Shown here: one piece after another, positions 25,439 to 35,085 of the stretch
How positions within the stretch are numbered: position 1 is the first letter of the stretch
Layout of the letters: each line of letters starts with the position of its first letter
Assembly (NCBI RefSeq): GCF_019802055.1
Contig: NZ_JAHVHW010000004.1
Span: 558,001-622,000, forward strand
DNA: 64,000 bases
Direction: 5' to 3'
DNA from: Ferrimonas balearica
Lineage (GTDB): Bacteria > Pseudomonadota > Gammaproteobacteria > Enterobacterales > Shewanellaceae
Notes under the pieces: generated by a model
Database searches by the model: none
What the model was told of the DNA's origin: nothing
The model's input: the letters and a program-made list of their open reading frames with translations, nothing else
Translations under genes and position numbers: made by a program

Positions 25439-26143
25439 ATGCCCTTCACCTTTAAACAGTTTCACGTGGATGATCGCGGTTGCGGCATGCCGGTGAGCAC
25501 CGATGGGGTGGTTCTGGGGGCCTGGGCAAGACTGCCGGATACTGGTCGGGTGCTCGATCTCGGCACCGGATCCGGCCTGTTGGCACTGATGTGCGCGCAG
25601 CGAAGCGCTGCCCACATTACGGCGGTAGAGCTGGATGAAGCCGCCGCCCGGCAGGCGCAAGATAACTTCGAAGCCAGTCCCTGGCCCGAGCGATTGGCTC
25701 TGGTTCAGGCGGACATCAGACAGTGGCAGGTGGCAGTCCCCTTTGATGCCATCATCTGCAATCCGCCCTACTTCACCAGTGGTGAGCGAAGCCAACGCTC
25801 TGACGCCCGGGCCCTGGCTCGCCATGTGGACACGCTGAGTCACTCGGCGCTGTTGAATGCACTGGCTCGCTTGCTTCACCCAGAGGGCTGTGCCAGCCTG
25901 ATCCTGCCCGTTGTTGAAGCAGCACAGTTGATCGAACAGGCAACCGATTTTGGCCTCCACCTCCAGCGTCGCTGCGCCCTGTCCAGTCGGGCAGGCAAAC
26001 CGGCCCAGCGCTGGCTGTTGCAGTTTGGCGCACAGACTGCTGAGGTTCAGCAGGAGGATCTGATGATCCACGGCCAGGATGGCGGCTACAGCGAGGCGTT
26101 TTGCGCCTTAACCCAAGACTTCTATCTCAAGATGGGATCCTGA
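25439..26143 (+). CDS. trmN6: tRNA1(Val) adenine-37 N6-methyltransferase TrmN6 (YfiC)
   Basis: 234 aa SAM-dependent methyltransferase. Motif I is VLDLGTGSGLLALM (about 39-52), the acidic residue after strand 2 is in AVELDEAA, and the N6-adenine signature NPPYF is near residue 110. The N-terminal FTFKQFHVDD and the CGMPVSTDGVVLGAWA stretch are diagnostic of YfiC/TrmN6, which methylates A37 of tRNA1-Val. The start ATG follows CCGGAG; an adjacent in-frame TTG is ignored. srmB begins 5 bases after the stop. In E. coli yfiC and srmB are neighbours but divergent. Confidence 0.92.
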   Translation: MPFTFKQFHVDDRGCGMPVSTDGVVLGAWARLPDTGRVLDLGTGSGLLALMCAQRSAAHITAVELDEAAARQAQDNFEASPWPERLALVQADIRQWQVAVPFDAIICNPPYFTSGERSQRSDARALARHVDTLSHSALLNALARLLHPEGCASLILPVVEAAQLIEQATDFGLHLQRRCALSSRAGKPAQRWLLQFGAQTAEVQQEDLMIHGQDGGYSEAFCALTQDFYLKMGS

Positions 26144-26148
26144 TTTTC

Positions 26149-27477
26149 ATGAGTTTCACCGATTTTGATCTGGATCCGCGCCTGGAAAAGGCGCTGGCCA
26201 AGAGCGGTTACACCAAACCCACTACCATTCAGCGCGCCGTTCTGGAAGCCGCGCTGGAGGCGCGCGATGTCCTGGCCAGTGCCCCCACCGGCACCGGCAA
26301 GACCGCCGCTTACCTGCTGCCGGCCCTGCAGCATCTGCTCGACTTCCCCCGTCGGGAGTCCGGCCATGCCCGGGTGCTGGTACTGACACCGACCCGCGAG
26401 TTGGCCCAGCAGGTGAAGGAGTACGGCGCCAAACTGTTGGCTGGTACCTCCCTGGAGATCGGCGCCATCGTTGGCGGCAAGGACTACCAGTTGGATGCGG
26501 ACCTGCTGAAGCAGAACCTCGACATCCTGGTGGCCACCCCCGGTCGTCTGATCATGTACCTGGAGGAGGAGAAGTTTGATCCCCGCCAGGTGGAAGTGAT
26601 GATCATCGATGAAGCCGACCGGATGCTCGACATGGGCTTTATGCCGGTAGTGGATCGCATCGCCGCCGAGACCCGCTGGCGTAAGCAGACCATGCTGTTC
26701 TCCGCCACGCTGGAGGGCTCGGGTCTGGACAACTTTGTTCGTGAACTGCTGGATGACCCGGTGCATTGCCATGCCAACCCGCCCCGCAGTGAGCGCAAAA
26801 AGATCACTCAGTACTACTACCGTGCCGATGACGTTGACCACAAGTTCAAGCTGCTGAAGCGTCTGCTGGCCGATCCGGAGTGCACCCGCGCGGTGATCTT
26901 CACCAAGACCCGGGAAAAGGCCACCGAGCTGCACGCCAAACTGTTTGCCGCCAAGATCCGTACTGCCGTGCTGCAGGGTGCGATGGTGCAAGGCAAGCGG
27001 GATGACGCGCTGGAGCGGTTCCGTTCGGGTCATGTGCAGGTGCTGGTGGCAACCGATGTGGCCGCTCGTGGCATCGATATCCCCAGCATCACCCACGTCT
27101 TCAACTACGATCTGCCGCGCACCAGTGATGTCTATCTGCACCGCATCGGCCGAACCGCGCGCGCTGGCGCCAAAGGCACCGCCATCAACCTGGTGGAAGC
27201 GCACGACATGCCGATGCTGGATAAGATCCAGCGTTACGTGGATGAGCCGATCAAACCCCGTGTGATTGAGTCTCTGAGACCTCGCACCAAGACCCCGAAG
27301 TTCACCAAGCCGAAGAAAAAGGCCGACGACAAGGGGAAAAAGAAGAAACGCACCGGTAAAGGGAAAGCGGACGCCAAGAGCAGCAAAGCCGCTCCAGAGG
27401 CGAAAAAGCAACGTCATCGCGACCGCAAGAACATCGGCAAACGCCGTTCCCCCAACGCGGACAAAGGCACCGAGTAA
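26149..27477 (+). CDS. srmB: DEAD-box ATP-dependent RNA helicase SrmB
   Basis: 442 aa. Motifs in order: Q motif (TKPTTIQ), I APTGTGKT, Ia PTRELAQQ, II DEADRM, III FSATLEG, IV/V ATDVAARGID and VI HRIGRTARAG. A short lysine/arginine-rich tail (about 385-442) follows the helicase core, as in SrmB. The opening FTDFDLDPRLEKAL and position beside trmN6 (yfiC) support SrmB, which helps early assembly of the 50S ribosomal subunit. The start is ATG 26149, since an upstream extension would overlap trmN6. An 11-bp perfect stem lies downstream. Confidence 0.9.
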   Translation: MSFTDFDLDPRLEKALAKSGYTKPTTIQRAVLEAALEARDVLASAPTGTGKTAAYLLPALQHLLDFPRRESGHARVLVLTPTRELAQQVKEYGAKLLAGTSLEIGAIVGGKDYQLDADLLKQNLDILVATPGRLIMYLEEEKFDPRQVEVMIIDEADRMLDMGFMPVVDRIAAETRWRKQTMLFSATLEGSGLDNFVRELLDDPVHCHANPPRSERKKITQYYYRADDVDHKFKLLKRLLADPECTRAVIFTKTREKATELHAKLFAAKIRTAVLQGAMVQGKRDDALERFRSGHVQVLVATDVAARGIDIPSITHVFNYDLPRTSDVYLHRIGRTARAGAKGTAINLVEAHDMPMLDKIQRYVDEPIKPRVIESLRPRTKTPKFTKPKKKADDKGKKKKRTGKGKADAKSSKAAPEAKKQRHRDRKNIGKRRSPNADKGTE

Positions 27478-27497
27478 TTCTTCGGTAACCACGCCAC

Positions 27498-27526
27498 AGC
27501 CTGAGCCAACCCAACTGGCTCAGGCT
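27498..27526 (+). terminator. Stem-loop after srmB
   Basis: AGCCTGAGCCA, 7-base loop, TGGCTCAGGCT, a perfect 11-bp stem with no clear T run. Confidence 0.5.
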
Positions 27527-27566
27527 CTCAACCTCGTGCTAACATCGGGCCACCTTTTGCGCAAGG

Positions 27567-29732
27567 ATGGCCGATGTGTCTGGATCCACCGAAACCAGAG
27601 CGGACCTGAGCAGGGTCCTGGCAGGCTTTGAGCACGCCACCTCTCATAAACAGTTGCCCTTTATCTGGCAGCTGCTTCTGATGGTTCTGCTGATCGCCGG
27701 GATCGCCCTCGGTGCCATGAGTGTTAATGCGGAGATGCTTCGGGCCCGCCTGTCCGAGCACCGCTTCAGTGAACTCCAGGTGTTCAGTGATCGCATCAAC
27801 GATGGCATGTTTCGTCTGGAAACCCGGGCTCAGTTGATGGCCCAATACGGCATCGCTTCCCACCTGCTCAAACAGCCCACTCTCGATATCGACCCCCTTA
27901 AAGCCTTTCTTCAGCAACTGCTCACCACAGAAAACAGCTTCCGCCGCATCGCGATTCTTGATGGCGAAGGCAGCATCATGTTGAGCCAGGGCCAGGACCC
28001 CCATTTCCACCTTTCCCGTCGCCACCTCCAGCAGATCATCAGTGAACTGGATCCCGGTGAGGTGTTCAGCTCGCCGCTTCAACTGCAGGGCAACCAAGCC
28101 TACCGCTACATGGTCGCCCCCGTGTCTGGCAGCCCCCACGGTGCCAGGGCGATGCTGTTTACTGTCGAGATGGCGGAGACCTGGAAAAAGTTCAAAGCGG
28201 TGGACAACTCCAACAGCACCCCCTTGGTTCTGGTGGATTCCCGCGGCAACTGTTTTGGCATCAACCGCAGTGGTGAGATCGGCCACTCTCCCCTTCCCGG
28301 TCGCCATCCCGAGTTGTGGAAGAGCATGCAGCAGAACGATTTCGGCCAATTACAAAAGGGCAACTACCACTACATCTACATGCAGGTTCGCCCCGGTTCC
28401 CAGTCACCGCTCTATCTGGTGACCTACCTGGACAACGAGGCGCAGCATCCGTTGGTGCAACGCTACCAGCGACAGATCACCGTTGCCGCTCTGGTGTTGA
28501 TTCTGGTGTTGGCCCGGTTGATGTGGCACCGCCGCTACCAGGAGGATCACAGCCGCGGACGCGCCCGGGCAGAGCGCCTGCTTGAACAGCTCTACCACGG
28601 CAGCCAGGGGCTGCTGATCTTCAGCGTCGATGGTCGCTGCATCACGGCCAACCCCACCGCCTCTGACCAACTGAGCCTGACGCCCGAACGGTTGCAGGAC
28701 AGACGCTTCAGCCACCTGTTTGACAGTGACAGCCTCGGCGTCGATATGATCTGGCAACTGATGCGCGGCTCCGGTTACTGGGAGGGACGGCTGGTTGTGC
28801 GCCACCAGCCTAAGCTGGTGGTCAAAACCACCATTCGCGCTATCCCCATTGATGATAATGAACGCATCTATCTGCTGACCCTGGAAGAGGGGCAGCATCA
28901 GCAGGATCAGGAGCGGCAGATCCGCCGATTGGAGCAGTTGACGGACAGCGCCAGCGGCCTGGCTCTGATCGACAGTAACCAGCGCATCAAAGTGATCAAC
29001 CGAGCAATGGGCCGAATCCTCAGCCAACCACAGGAGCGCCTTGAGGGGACCCAGTGGCTCTCTCTGCTGCAACTGACCAACCCCGATCTGGAGCAAAGCC
29101 TGCACCATCAATTGGTCAATCGCGGATATTGGCAGGGCGCCCTTTGGTTCCGCCGGGGCGATGGTGGCGTGGTTCGCTGTCTGGTCAATCTCCAGCAGGG
29201 TGACGCCTTTGGCCAGGATGACAGCTACCAGGTGCTCACCCTCACCCCCCTGATGGATCAGAAGCTGGATGACTCGGTCAACAGCACCGGCTTGCGTCCC
29301 CATCACAACCTGGCGCGGGTGCTGCAACAGTCCGGCCATCTGAGCAGTGCGCTTATCCTGTTCAGCCAGAGCCACCCCAACGCCCTTGCCACCTTCAATG
29401 ACTCGGACGCGCTGCTGTTCCGACAGCACAAACTGATTCAGTTACTGGATGGTGCGCTGCCCAAAGACGCCATGCTGGGTGAAGAGGGGGAGGTCGGCGA
29501 GACGGCGGTTCTGCTGCCCGGCTGGAACGACAGTGACGCCACGACCCTGGCTGCCAACCTGCTCCACCTTCTTGAGGAGGGCGGGCTGCGGGAGGACCTG
29601 ACCATCGGCCTGGCGCAAAGTCATCCGGGGCAGTCCTGGCACCAGGTACTGGACAATGCCCGGGCTGCGGTGGTTCGGGCGACGCTGTCCGGGCAAGCCT
29701 ACTGCCAGGCCCACACCCGAAACAGCGCCTGA
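27567..29732 (+). CDS. Membrane sensor with two PAS-like domains and degenerate GGDEF-like tail
   Basis: 721 aa, not matched to a named protein. TM1 is at about 32-51, a periplasmic sensor region at about 52-300, and TM2 at about 304-320. Two cytoplasmic PAS-like domains follow (about 340-445 and 455-565), the first with LLIFSVDGRCITANPTA and the second with SGLALIDSNQRIKVINRAMG. The last ~140 residues end in LTIGLAQSHPGQSWHQVLDNARAA, shaped like the end of a GGDEF domain, but no GGDEF, EAL or kinase motif is present. It may therefore be a catalytically dead GGDEF acting as an input or scaffold protein. The ATG at 27567 abuts AAGG; an in-frame GTG at 27576 is better spaced. Confidence 0.65.
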   Translation: MADVSGSTETRADLSRVLAGFEHATSHKQLPFIWQLLLMVLLIAGIALGAMSVNAEMLRARLSEHRFSELQVFSDRINDGMFRLETRAQLMAQYGIASHLLKQPTLDIDPLKAFLQQLLTTENSFRRIAILDGEGSIMLSQGQDPHFHLSRRHLQQIISELDPGEVFSSPLQLQGNQAYRYMVAPVSGSPHGARAMLFTVEMAETWKKFKAVDNSNSTPLVLVDSRGNCFGINRSGEIGHSPLPGRHPELWKSMQQNDFGQLQKGNYHYIYMQVRPGSQSPLYLVTYLDNEAQHPLVQRYQRQITVAALVLILVLARLMWHRRYQEDHSRGRARAERLLEQLYHGSQGLLIFSVDGRCITANPTASDQLSLTPERLQDRRFSHLFDSDSLGVDMIWQLMRGSGYWEGRLVVRHQPKLVVKTTIRAIPIDDNERIYLLTLEEGQHQQDQERQIRRLEQLTDSASGLALIDSNQRIKVINRAMGRILSQPQERLEGTQWLSLLQLTNPDLEQSLHHQLVNRGYWQGALWFRRGDGGVVRCLVNLQQGDAFGQDDSYQVLTLTPLMDQKLDDSVNSTGLRPHHNLARVLQQSGHLSSALILFSQSHPNALATFNDSDALLFRQHKLIQLLDGALPKDAMLGEEGEVGETAVLLPGWNDSDATTLAANLLHLLEEGGLREDLTIGLAQSHPGQSWHQVLDNARAAVVRATLSGQAYCQAHTRNSA

Positions 29733-29755
29733 TTCTCCCCAGACCGATTTAACGA

Positions 29756-29781
29756 AAGCCGCCTTAAAGGGCGGCTTTTTT
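29756..29781 (+). terminator. Terminator after the PAS sensor
   Basis: AAGCCGCC, 6-base loop, GGCGGCTT, then TTTT. Confidence 0.8.
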
Positions 29782-29887
29782 GCGCTAAATCACTCGCTCA
29801 GCAGATAACGCCAAGATGAACTCGAGTTCATTTGACTCATAAAGTGTTCGGCGCATAATCGGCGCCTGAAGCGCATTGGGAGGCAGT

Positions 29888-30442
29888 ATGGCAGTATCCA
29901 AAAGCCGAGGGTTTACCCTCATCGAACTGGTTGTCGTAATTATCATTCTGGGGATTTTGGCGGTGATCGCCCTGCCCCGTTTTATCGACCTTCAGGATGA
30001 GGCTAGAGCGAGCGCTATCCGCACCGAATTTGCCGCGTTTGAAAGTGCCACCCGGCTCTACCATAACGGCTGGCTGGCCGCCGGACACACCTCTGCCGTG
30101 CAAGACCTGCCCAGCTTTGGAGACGCTGATGTCGATTCCACTGACACCGGCTGGCCCTATAGCATCACCGCCAATGCGCACCAGTTTGATGCGTGTGTCG
30201 AGCTTTGGCATGGCCTGACCGATACCGACCTGACCGCCGAGGGCACTGACAGCGTTAACCACATTGGTCAGATCGATTCCGACGTGGGCGTGACATACAG
30301 CGGCAATACCTGCATCTATGTTGCCGCGCACTTTGTCCAGAAAGGCCAGCCCACCCTACAGATGACCTACGACAACCTTACCGGTGATATCCGGGTACGG
30401 GATGATGCGGAGTACACACCGGATGGTAATCCGGTGCCGTAA
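29888..30442 (+). CDS. Type IV pilin-like protein (MSHA-type prepilin)
   Basis: 184 aa. A short leader (MAVSKSRG) is followed by the class III prepilin cleavage/hydrophobic motif GFTLIELVVVIIILGILAVIALPRF, which would be cut after Gly8 and methylated by the prepilin peptidase. Glu5 of the mature chain is present. The next FIDLQDEARASAI stretch resembles MSHA pilins MshA/MshB. Cysteines near 104 and 138 could form the C-terminal disulfide loop. The start ATG 29888 has GGGAGG just upstream; an upstream TTG is disfavoured. No other pilus genes are adjacent, so it is a solitary minor or accessory pilin. Confidence 0.8.
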   Translation: MAVSKSRGFTLIELVVVIIILGILAVIALPRFIDLQDEARASAIRTEFAAFESATRLYHNGWLAAGHTSAVQDLPSFGDADVDSTDTGWPYSITANAHQFDACVELWHGLTDTDLTAEGTDSVNHIGQIDSDVGVTYSGNTCIYVAAHFVQKGQPTLQMTYDNLTGDIRVRDDAEYTPDGNPVP

Positions 30443-30460
30443 TCCAGAGAGTAAATATTT

Positions 30461-30721
30461 ACCTGCATAGCAGGTGGCTTTGATTAGCCCCCTTCAAGGG
30501 CGGCTTTTTGTTTTCGGGGATGCCACAGGCATGTGACTGTAGCGACGCCATTACCCCCGCTGCCGGGAGCGGCCCGACGGCCGCCAGAAGGGCTAGCGCC
30601 CCTCTGGACTCCCCTATGCCTCCGGCGCGGCGAACGCTCCTCGCTCCCTCTCCTTCTCATTTCAGCTCTGCGGGCAGGGCCCCGATGGAACGATCACCAC
30701 CTCCATAGGAGTTGGTGTAAG
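30461..30721 (+). repeat. Palindrome-ended non-coding repeat, copy 2 (short form)
   Basis: Same orientation as copy 1 at 1-540 but about 286 bp shorter. The left end is a perfect 6-bp stem ACCTGC-ATA-GCAGGT (30461-30475). The right end is ACCACCTCC-ATA-GGAGTTGGT (30696-30716), one mismatch in the stem. Shared internal pieces include the AGCCCCC hairpin and the GCCGCCAGAAGGGCTA region. It fills most of the 321-bp gap between the pilin-like gene and the DUF481 gene. Both copies lack a transposase, so if mobile it depends on an enzyme encoded elsewhere. Confidence 0.65.
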
Positions 30722-30727
30722 GCTGGG

Positions 30728-30756
30728 AAAAAAAACACCGCCGGATGGCGGTGTTT
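30728..30756 (-). terminator. Terminator after the DUF481 gene
   Basis: Minus strand: AAACACCGCC, loop ATCC, GGCGGTGTTT, then a long T run. Confidence 0.8.
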
Positions 30757-30763
30757 TTCGTTA

Positions 30764-31516
30764 TCAGAACTTGTAGAGCAGTGTCGCGGCCAGTGTGGTG
30801 TCCGTGCTCTTGTTCCCCGGGCCCGGATCGGTGTCGTGCTTGACGCTGTAGGAGAGTTTCATTGCCAGGCTGCCTACCAGAGCGGCAGAAACGTAAGTCT
30901 CGCTACGGGTGATGGTGGAGCCGTCACCAAGAGCGATGTTTGAGGTAACCAGTTGACCAAACTCCGCGCTGTCGGAGAACTGCCACCAGAAATCCACTTT
31001 CACGCGGGCGATAAGATCGCTCTCATCCTCGTCATCCGGACGCAGGTCATCATCGTACTTCTTAAAGCTGTAACCGGGGCCCGCTTCCGCGATCAGGGTC
31101 ATGGTGTCCTGCTCAATGATGCGACGACCATAGCCGAGCGCGGAACTGATGATGTATTCGTAGTCAGTAAACTTATCGATCTCACCGTCCACCATGCCGA
31201 AGAAGTACTGCTTGCCCTCGGCGGGGTAGTCCCCCTGGTACAGTGCGTAGTAACGCTCTGCGGAGCGCTCGCCGGTGTCTTCGGCGTACAGAATGTCGAG
31301 CAGGTACTGATTTTTCAGGTCGCCAATGATGTGGGTGGCGTCCACCTTACCCTTGATGTTCGTGGTTTCGGTGTTGCCGGAAACGATGGTGGCACCCAGC
31401 TCGACGCCGCCACTGAACGGCGGAGGCGGTGGTGACGGCTCATCTTCCGCCATGGCTGGAGCGGAAACGCTCATGGCCAGCAGTACACCGGCGGTTACTG
31501 TGGTAATCGATTTCAT
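30764..31516 (-). CDS. DUF481 outer-membrane beta-barrel protein (YdiY-like)
   Basis: 250 aa. A signal peptide of about 22 residues ends APAMA-EDE, followed by a proline-rich linker and a predicted barrel. The DUF481 pattern is visible (VELGATIVSGNTETTNIKGK near 38-57), with alternating strands and a terminal LLYKF. E. coli YdiY is called acid- or salt-induced; no transport function is established. I start at ATG 31516, preceded by AGGGAG, rather than 10 codons upstream. A promoter (31565-31592) and a terminator bracket it as a single-gene unit. Confidence 0.85.
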   Translation of the reverse strand: MKSITTVTAGVLLAMSVSAPAMAEDEPSPPPPPFSGGVELGATIVSGNTETTNIKGKVDATHIIGDLKNQYLLDILYAEDTGERSAERYYALYQGDYPAEGKQYFFGMVDGEIDKFTDYEYIISSALGYGRRIIEQDTMTLIAEAGPGYSFKKYDDDLRPDDEDESDLIARVKVDFWWQFSDSAEFGQLVTSNIALGDGSTITRSETYVSAALVGSLAMKLSYSVKHDTDPGPGNKSTDTTLAATLLYKF

Positions 31517-31564
31517 GTTCACTCCCTGAAACTCCGGATCACACAACGCCCGGAAAACAGCAAC

Positions 31565-31592
31565 ATTCTACCAACATCACACCATCAGGCAA
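31565..31592 (-). promoter_or_regulatory. Probable promoter of the DUF481 gene
   Basis: Minus strand TTGCCT (31592-31587), 16-bp spacer, TAGAAT (31570-31565), about 50 bases before the start codon. Confidence 0.6.
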
Positions 31593-31594
31593 AA

Positions 31595-31620
31595 AAAACG
31601 CCTGCAAAAGCAGGCGTTTT
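31595..31620 (-). terminator. Terminator of the epd-pgk-fba unit
   Basis: AAAACGCCTGC, loop AAAA, GCAGGCGTTTT, with a further T run on the minus strand, just past the fba stop. Confidence 0.85.
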
Positions 31621-31636
31621 CTCGGCTGAGTCTGAA

Positions 31637-32704
31637 TCAGATGTGCACTTTCGGGTCCAGTTCACCGGACAGGTAGCGCTTGTACATCGCCTGCAGGGAC
31701 AGCGGCTTGATCTTGGAGCCCATGCCAGCACAACCGAAGGCTTCGTAGCGATCCTTACAGATGCCTGCCATGGCGACCATAGAGGCTTGCAGGAACTTAC
31801 GCGGGTCGAATTCAGACGGGTTCTCCGCCAGGAACTTGCGCACGGCACCGGTAGAGGCCAGGCGCAGGTCGGTATCGATGTTCACTTTACGAACACCGTA
31901 CTTGATGCCTTCCACGATCTCTTCAACCGGCACACCGTAGGTTTCCGGGATCTCACCACCGAAGCGGTTGATCACTTCCAGCCACTCCTGCGGTACGGAG
32001 GAGGAACCGTGCATTACCAGGTGGGTATCAGGGATACGGGCGTGGATCTCCTTGATGCGGTCGATGCGCAGTACGTCACCGGTCGGTTTCTTGGAGAACT
32101 TGTAGGCACCGTGGCTGGTACCGATGGCGATGGCCAGGGCATCCACCTTGGTGGCAGCCACAAAGCGGGCGGCCTCTTCCGGATCGGTCAGCAGTTGGTC
32201 ATGGCTCAGTACGCCTTCGGCGCCAACACCATCTTCTTCACCGGCCATACCGGTTTCCAGGCTGCCCAGACAGCCGATTTCACCCTCAACGGACACACCA
32301 CAAGCGTGGGCAAACGCCACGGTGCGCTGAGTCACCTGCACGTTGTAGCCGTAATCCGCCGGAGTTTTGCCATCTTCACGCAGAGAGCCGTCCATCATAA
32401 CGGAGCTGAAGCCCATCTGGATGGAGCGCTGGCACACGTCCGGGGAGGTGCCGTGGTCCTGGTGGATACAGACCGGAACGTCCGGGTACTGCTCCAGCGC
32501 AGCGTTCATCAGGTAACGCAGGAACTGGGGACGAGCGTACTTACGGGCACCGGCGGAGGCCTGCACGATCACCGGAGAATCGGTTTCCTCGGCGGCCTGC
32601 ATGATGGCGCGCATCTGCTCCAGGTTGTTTACGTTAAAAGCGGGTACACCGTAGTTATGCTCGGCGGCGTGGTCGAGCATCTGGCGCAGAGAGATCAAAG
32701 CCAT
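31637..32704 (-). CDS. fba: Class II fructose-bisphosphate aldolase
   Basis: 355 aa. Class II, zinc-dependent aldolase cleaving fructose-1,6-bisphosphate in glycolysis or joining the trioses in gluconeogenesis. Metal-binding and active-site pieces: HQDHG (zinc histidine), [16 protein letters not shown] and [10 protein letters not shown]. Sequence and length match the Calvin-cycle-subtype branch, not the 359-residue E. coli FbaA branch. It lies third in an epd-pgk-fba order common to gammaproteobacteria. The ribosome site is CTGGAG. The 110-bp gap to pgk holds several stem-loops that could cause partial termination or processing. Confidence 0.95.
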   Translation of the reverse strand: MALISLRQMLDHAAEHNYGVPAFNVNNLEQMRAIMQAAEETDSPVIVQASAGARKYARPQFLRYLMNAALEQYPDVPVCIHQDHGTSPDVCQRSIQMGFSSVMMDGSLREDGKTPADYGYNVQVTQRTVAFAHACGVSVEGEIGCLGSLETGMAGEEDGVGAEGVLSHDQLLTDPEEAARFVAATKVDALAIAIGTSHGAYKFSKKPTGDVLRIDRIKEIHARIPDTHLVMHGSSSVPQEWLEVINRFGGEIPETYGVPVEEIVEGIKYGVRKVNIDTDLRLASTGAVRKFLAENPSEFDPRKFLQASMVAMAGICKDRYEAFGCAGMGSKIKPLSLQAMYKRYLSGELDPKVHI

Positions 32705-32762
32705 CTTGTCAGACTCCAGTAGATAGAACGAAACGGGTCAGGGCACCTCCTGTGCCCATGGT

Positions 32763-32784
32763 GCCCGCCGTACACTGCGGCGGG
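32763..32784. other. Stem-loop between pgk and fba
   Basis: GCCCGCCG, 7-base loop, CGGCGGGC in the 110-bp pgk-fba gap, with additional short inverted repeats on both sides. No T run follows, so it may be an mRNA processing or stability hairpin rather than a terminator. Confidence 0.4.
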
Positions 32785-32814
32785 CCAAAAGGCCATTCAA
32801 TGGCCCCGTAAAAC

Positions 32815-33993
32815 TCAGCCGTTGGCGCGCTGCTCCAGCATCGCGACGGCGGGCAGGGTTTTGCCTTCCAGGAACTCCAGGAACGCGCCCCCACCAGTTG
32901 AAATGTAGGAGATTTTGTCGGCAATGCCGTACTTGTCGACCGCCGCCAGGGTGTCACCACCACCGGCGATAGAGAAAGCGTCAGACTCCGCGATCGCCTG
33001 GGCGATGCGCTTGGTGCCCTCACCGAACTGGTCAAACTCGAACACACCCACCGGGCCGTTCCAGACGATGGTGCCGGCGTTTTTCAGGATCGCCGCCAGC
33101 GCTTCGGCACTGTCTGGACCGATGTCGAAGATCATGTCGTCTTCTGCCACCTCGGCCACCGGCTTCAGTGTCGCTTCCGCGTCCTCGGCAAACTGCTTGC
33201 CGCACACCACATCGGTGGGCACCGGAATGTCACCACCACGGCTCTGGGCCTGGGCGGTCAGCGTGTTGGCCTGGTCAATCAGGTCCGCTTCGTACAGGGA
33301 CTTGCCCACCGGGTGACCGGCTGCAGCGATAAAGGTGTTGGCAATGCCGCCGCCCACCACCAGCTGATCCACCTTGGTGGAGAGGGATTCCAGTACGGTC
33401 AGTTTGGTGGAAACCTTGGAGCCACCCACAATCGCCACCATCGGGCGGGCCGGGTTATCCAGAGCCTTGCCCAGCGCGTCCAGTTCCGCCGCCAGCAGCG
33501 GACCGGCGCAGGCGATCGGGGCATACTTGGCCACACCGTGGGTAGAAGCCTGGGCGCGGTGGGCGGTGCCGAACGCGTCCATCACGAAGATGTCACACAG
33601 AGCGGCATAGGCTTTGGAGAGCGCCTCGTCATCTTTCTTTTCGCCCTTGTTGAAGCGAACATTCTCGAAGATCACCAGCTCGCCATCCGCGACCTCAACG
33701 CCGTTCAGGTACTCTTTCTCCAGACGTACCGGCGCATCCAGTTTGGCCTTCAGGTAAGCCACAACCGGCGCCATGGAGAAGGCCTCATCGTATTCGCCTT
33801 CAGTGGGGCGGCCCAGGTGGGACATCACCATCACTTTGGCGCCCGCTTTCAGGGCCAGCTCAATGGTCGGCAGAGACGCCAGAATGCGGGCATCGGAAGT
33901 AACAACGCCATCCTTTACCGGCACATTGAGATCCTGGCGGATCAGTACGCGTTTACCGGCCAGCTCCTGATCAGTCAGCTTGAGTACGGTCAT
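32815..33993 (-). CDS. pgk: Phosphoglycerate kinase
   Basis: 392 aa. Catalyses 1,3-bisphosphoglycerate + ADP to 3-phosphoglycerate + ATP. The substrate site [11 protein letters not shown] is near the N-terminus, LGRPTEG near residue 60, and the C-terminal nucleotide-binding glycine stretch [12 protein letters not shown] near 340. I use ATG 33993, preceded by GAGGGAA, matching the E. coli start (K-T/L-TD-LAGKRV); the open frame continues 8 codons upstream. It lies 20 bp downstream of epd in the same operon. Confidence 0.97.
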   Translation of the reverse strand: MTVLKLTDQELAGKRVLIRQDLNVPVKDGVVTSDARILASLPTIELALKAGAKVMVMSHLGRPTEGEYDEAFSMAPVVAYLKAKLDAPVRLEKEYLNGVEVADGELVIFENVRFNKGEKKDDEALSKAYAALCDIFVMDAFGTAHRAQASTHGVAKYAPIACAGPLLAAELDALGKALDNPARPMVAIVGGSKVSTKLTVLESLSTKVDQLVVGGGIANTFIAAAGHPVGKSLYEADLIDQANTLTAQAQSRGGDIPVPTDVVCGKQFAEDAEATLKPVAEVAEDDMIFDIGPDSAEALAAILKNAGTIVWNGPVGVFEFDQFGEGTKRIAQAIAESDAFSIAGGGDTLAAVDKYGIADKISYISTGGGAFLEFLEGKTLPAVAMLEQRANG

Positions 33994-34013
33994 GGTGATT
34001 CCCTCGTAAGATG

Positions 34014-35039
34014 TCATTCAGATCCAGTTCGCGCACTGACCATCGCCAGCGCGGTGTCCAACATTCTGTTGGCAAAACCCCACTCGTTGTCGCACCAGAG
34101 CAACAACTTCACCAGGTGGCCATCGGACACCCGGGTCTGGGTGCCATCCACCACGCAAGAGTGGGGATCGTGATTAAAATCGATGGAGACCAGTGGAGCC
34201 TCAGTGTAGTTCAGTATCCCCCGGAAACGGCCCTGAGCCGCCTCCTGCAGCAGCGCATTAACGCTGGTAATATCGACCCGATCACGCAGGGTCAGGGAGA
34301 GGTCCATCGCGGTCACGTTGGTGGTCGGCACCCGCACCGCAATGGCTTCAAATTTGTTGCTCAGTTCAGGCAGGATCCGCTCGATGCCGCGGGCCAGTTT
34401 GGTGTCCACGGGAATGATCGACTGACTGGCGGCCCGGGTCAGGCGCAGGTCGTCATGATAGGCGTCGATCACCTGTTGATCGTGCATGGCGGAATGGATG
34501 GTGGTGATGGCGCCGCGCTCAATGCCAAAGGCCTCATTGAGCAGAGTGATCACCGGCACCGAGCAGTTGGTGGTGCAGGAGGCGTTGGAGACCACGCGCT
34601 CGTTGCCGGTCAGAACCTCATGGTTCACCCCGAACACCACGGTAGCGTCCACAGCACTGTCTGCGGGATGAGAGATCAACACCTGACGGGCACCGGCGGC
34701 GATGTGCGCCTCGCACTGCTGACGGGTTTTCAGGACACCGGAGCACTCCAGCACCAGATCGATATCCAGCTCCTGCCAGGGCAGTTGGCTGACCTCGGGC
34801 TGGTGGAACAGGGCAATGTCATCTCCCCCCACATGCAGTACCCCCTCTGACACACTGACCGGCTGGGCAAAGCGCCCATGGGTGGTGTCAAACTGAGTCA
34901 GGTGAGCGATCGCTTCGGGCTTGGCCAGTTCATTGATCGCGACCACGCAGATCCGCTCCCGCAGTCCGCTTTCGTACAGCGCACGCAGGGTAGAACGGCC
35001 GATTCGGCCAAAGCCATTAATGGCAACGCGTAGGGTCAT
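34014..35039 (-). CDS. epd: Erythrose-4-phosphate dehydrogenase
   Basis: 341 aa GAPDH-fold enzyme. An N-terminal Rossmann motif [10 protein letters not shown], catalytic cysteine in SNASCTTNC and histidine in TTIHSAMHD are visible. The HSAMHD sequence in place of the HSYTADQ-type segment of GapA, and position immediately before pgk-fba, mark Epd, which oxidises erythrose 4-phosphate in pyridoxal phosphate synthesis. I start at the ATG giving [12 protein letters not shown] promoter-like pair lies upstream at 35086-35113. Confidence 0.93.
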   Translation of the reverse strand: MTLRVAINGFGRIGRSTLRALYESGLRERICVVAINELAKPEAIAHLTQFDTTHGRFAQPVSVSEGVLHVGGDDIALFHQPEVSQLPWQELDIDLVLECSGVLKTRQQCEAHIAAGARQVLISHPADSAVDATVVFGVNHEVLTGNERVVSNASCTTNCSVPVITLLNEAFGIERGAITTIHSAMHDQQVIDAYHDDLRLTRAASQSIIPVDTKLARGIERILPELSNKFEAIAVRVPTTNVTAMDLSLTLRDRVDITSVNALLQEAAQGRFRGILNYTEAPLVSIDFNHDPHSCVVDGTQTRVSDGHLVKLLLWCDNEWGFANRMLDTALAMVSARTGSE

Positions 35040-35085
35040 GACAGCCTTGTGGTTGGTGGGAGCATCCTGTTTAAAAGCGGGCGCC

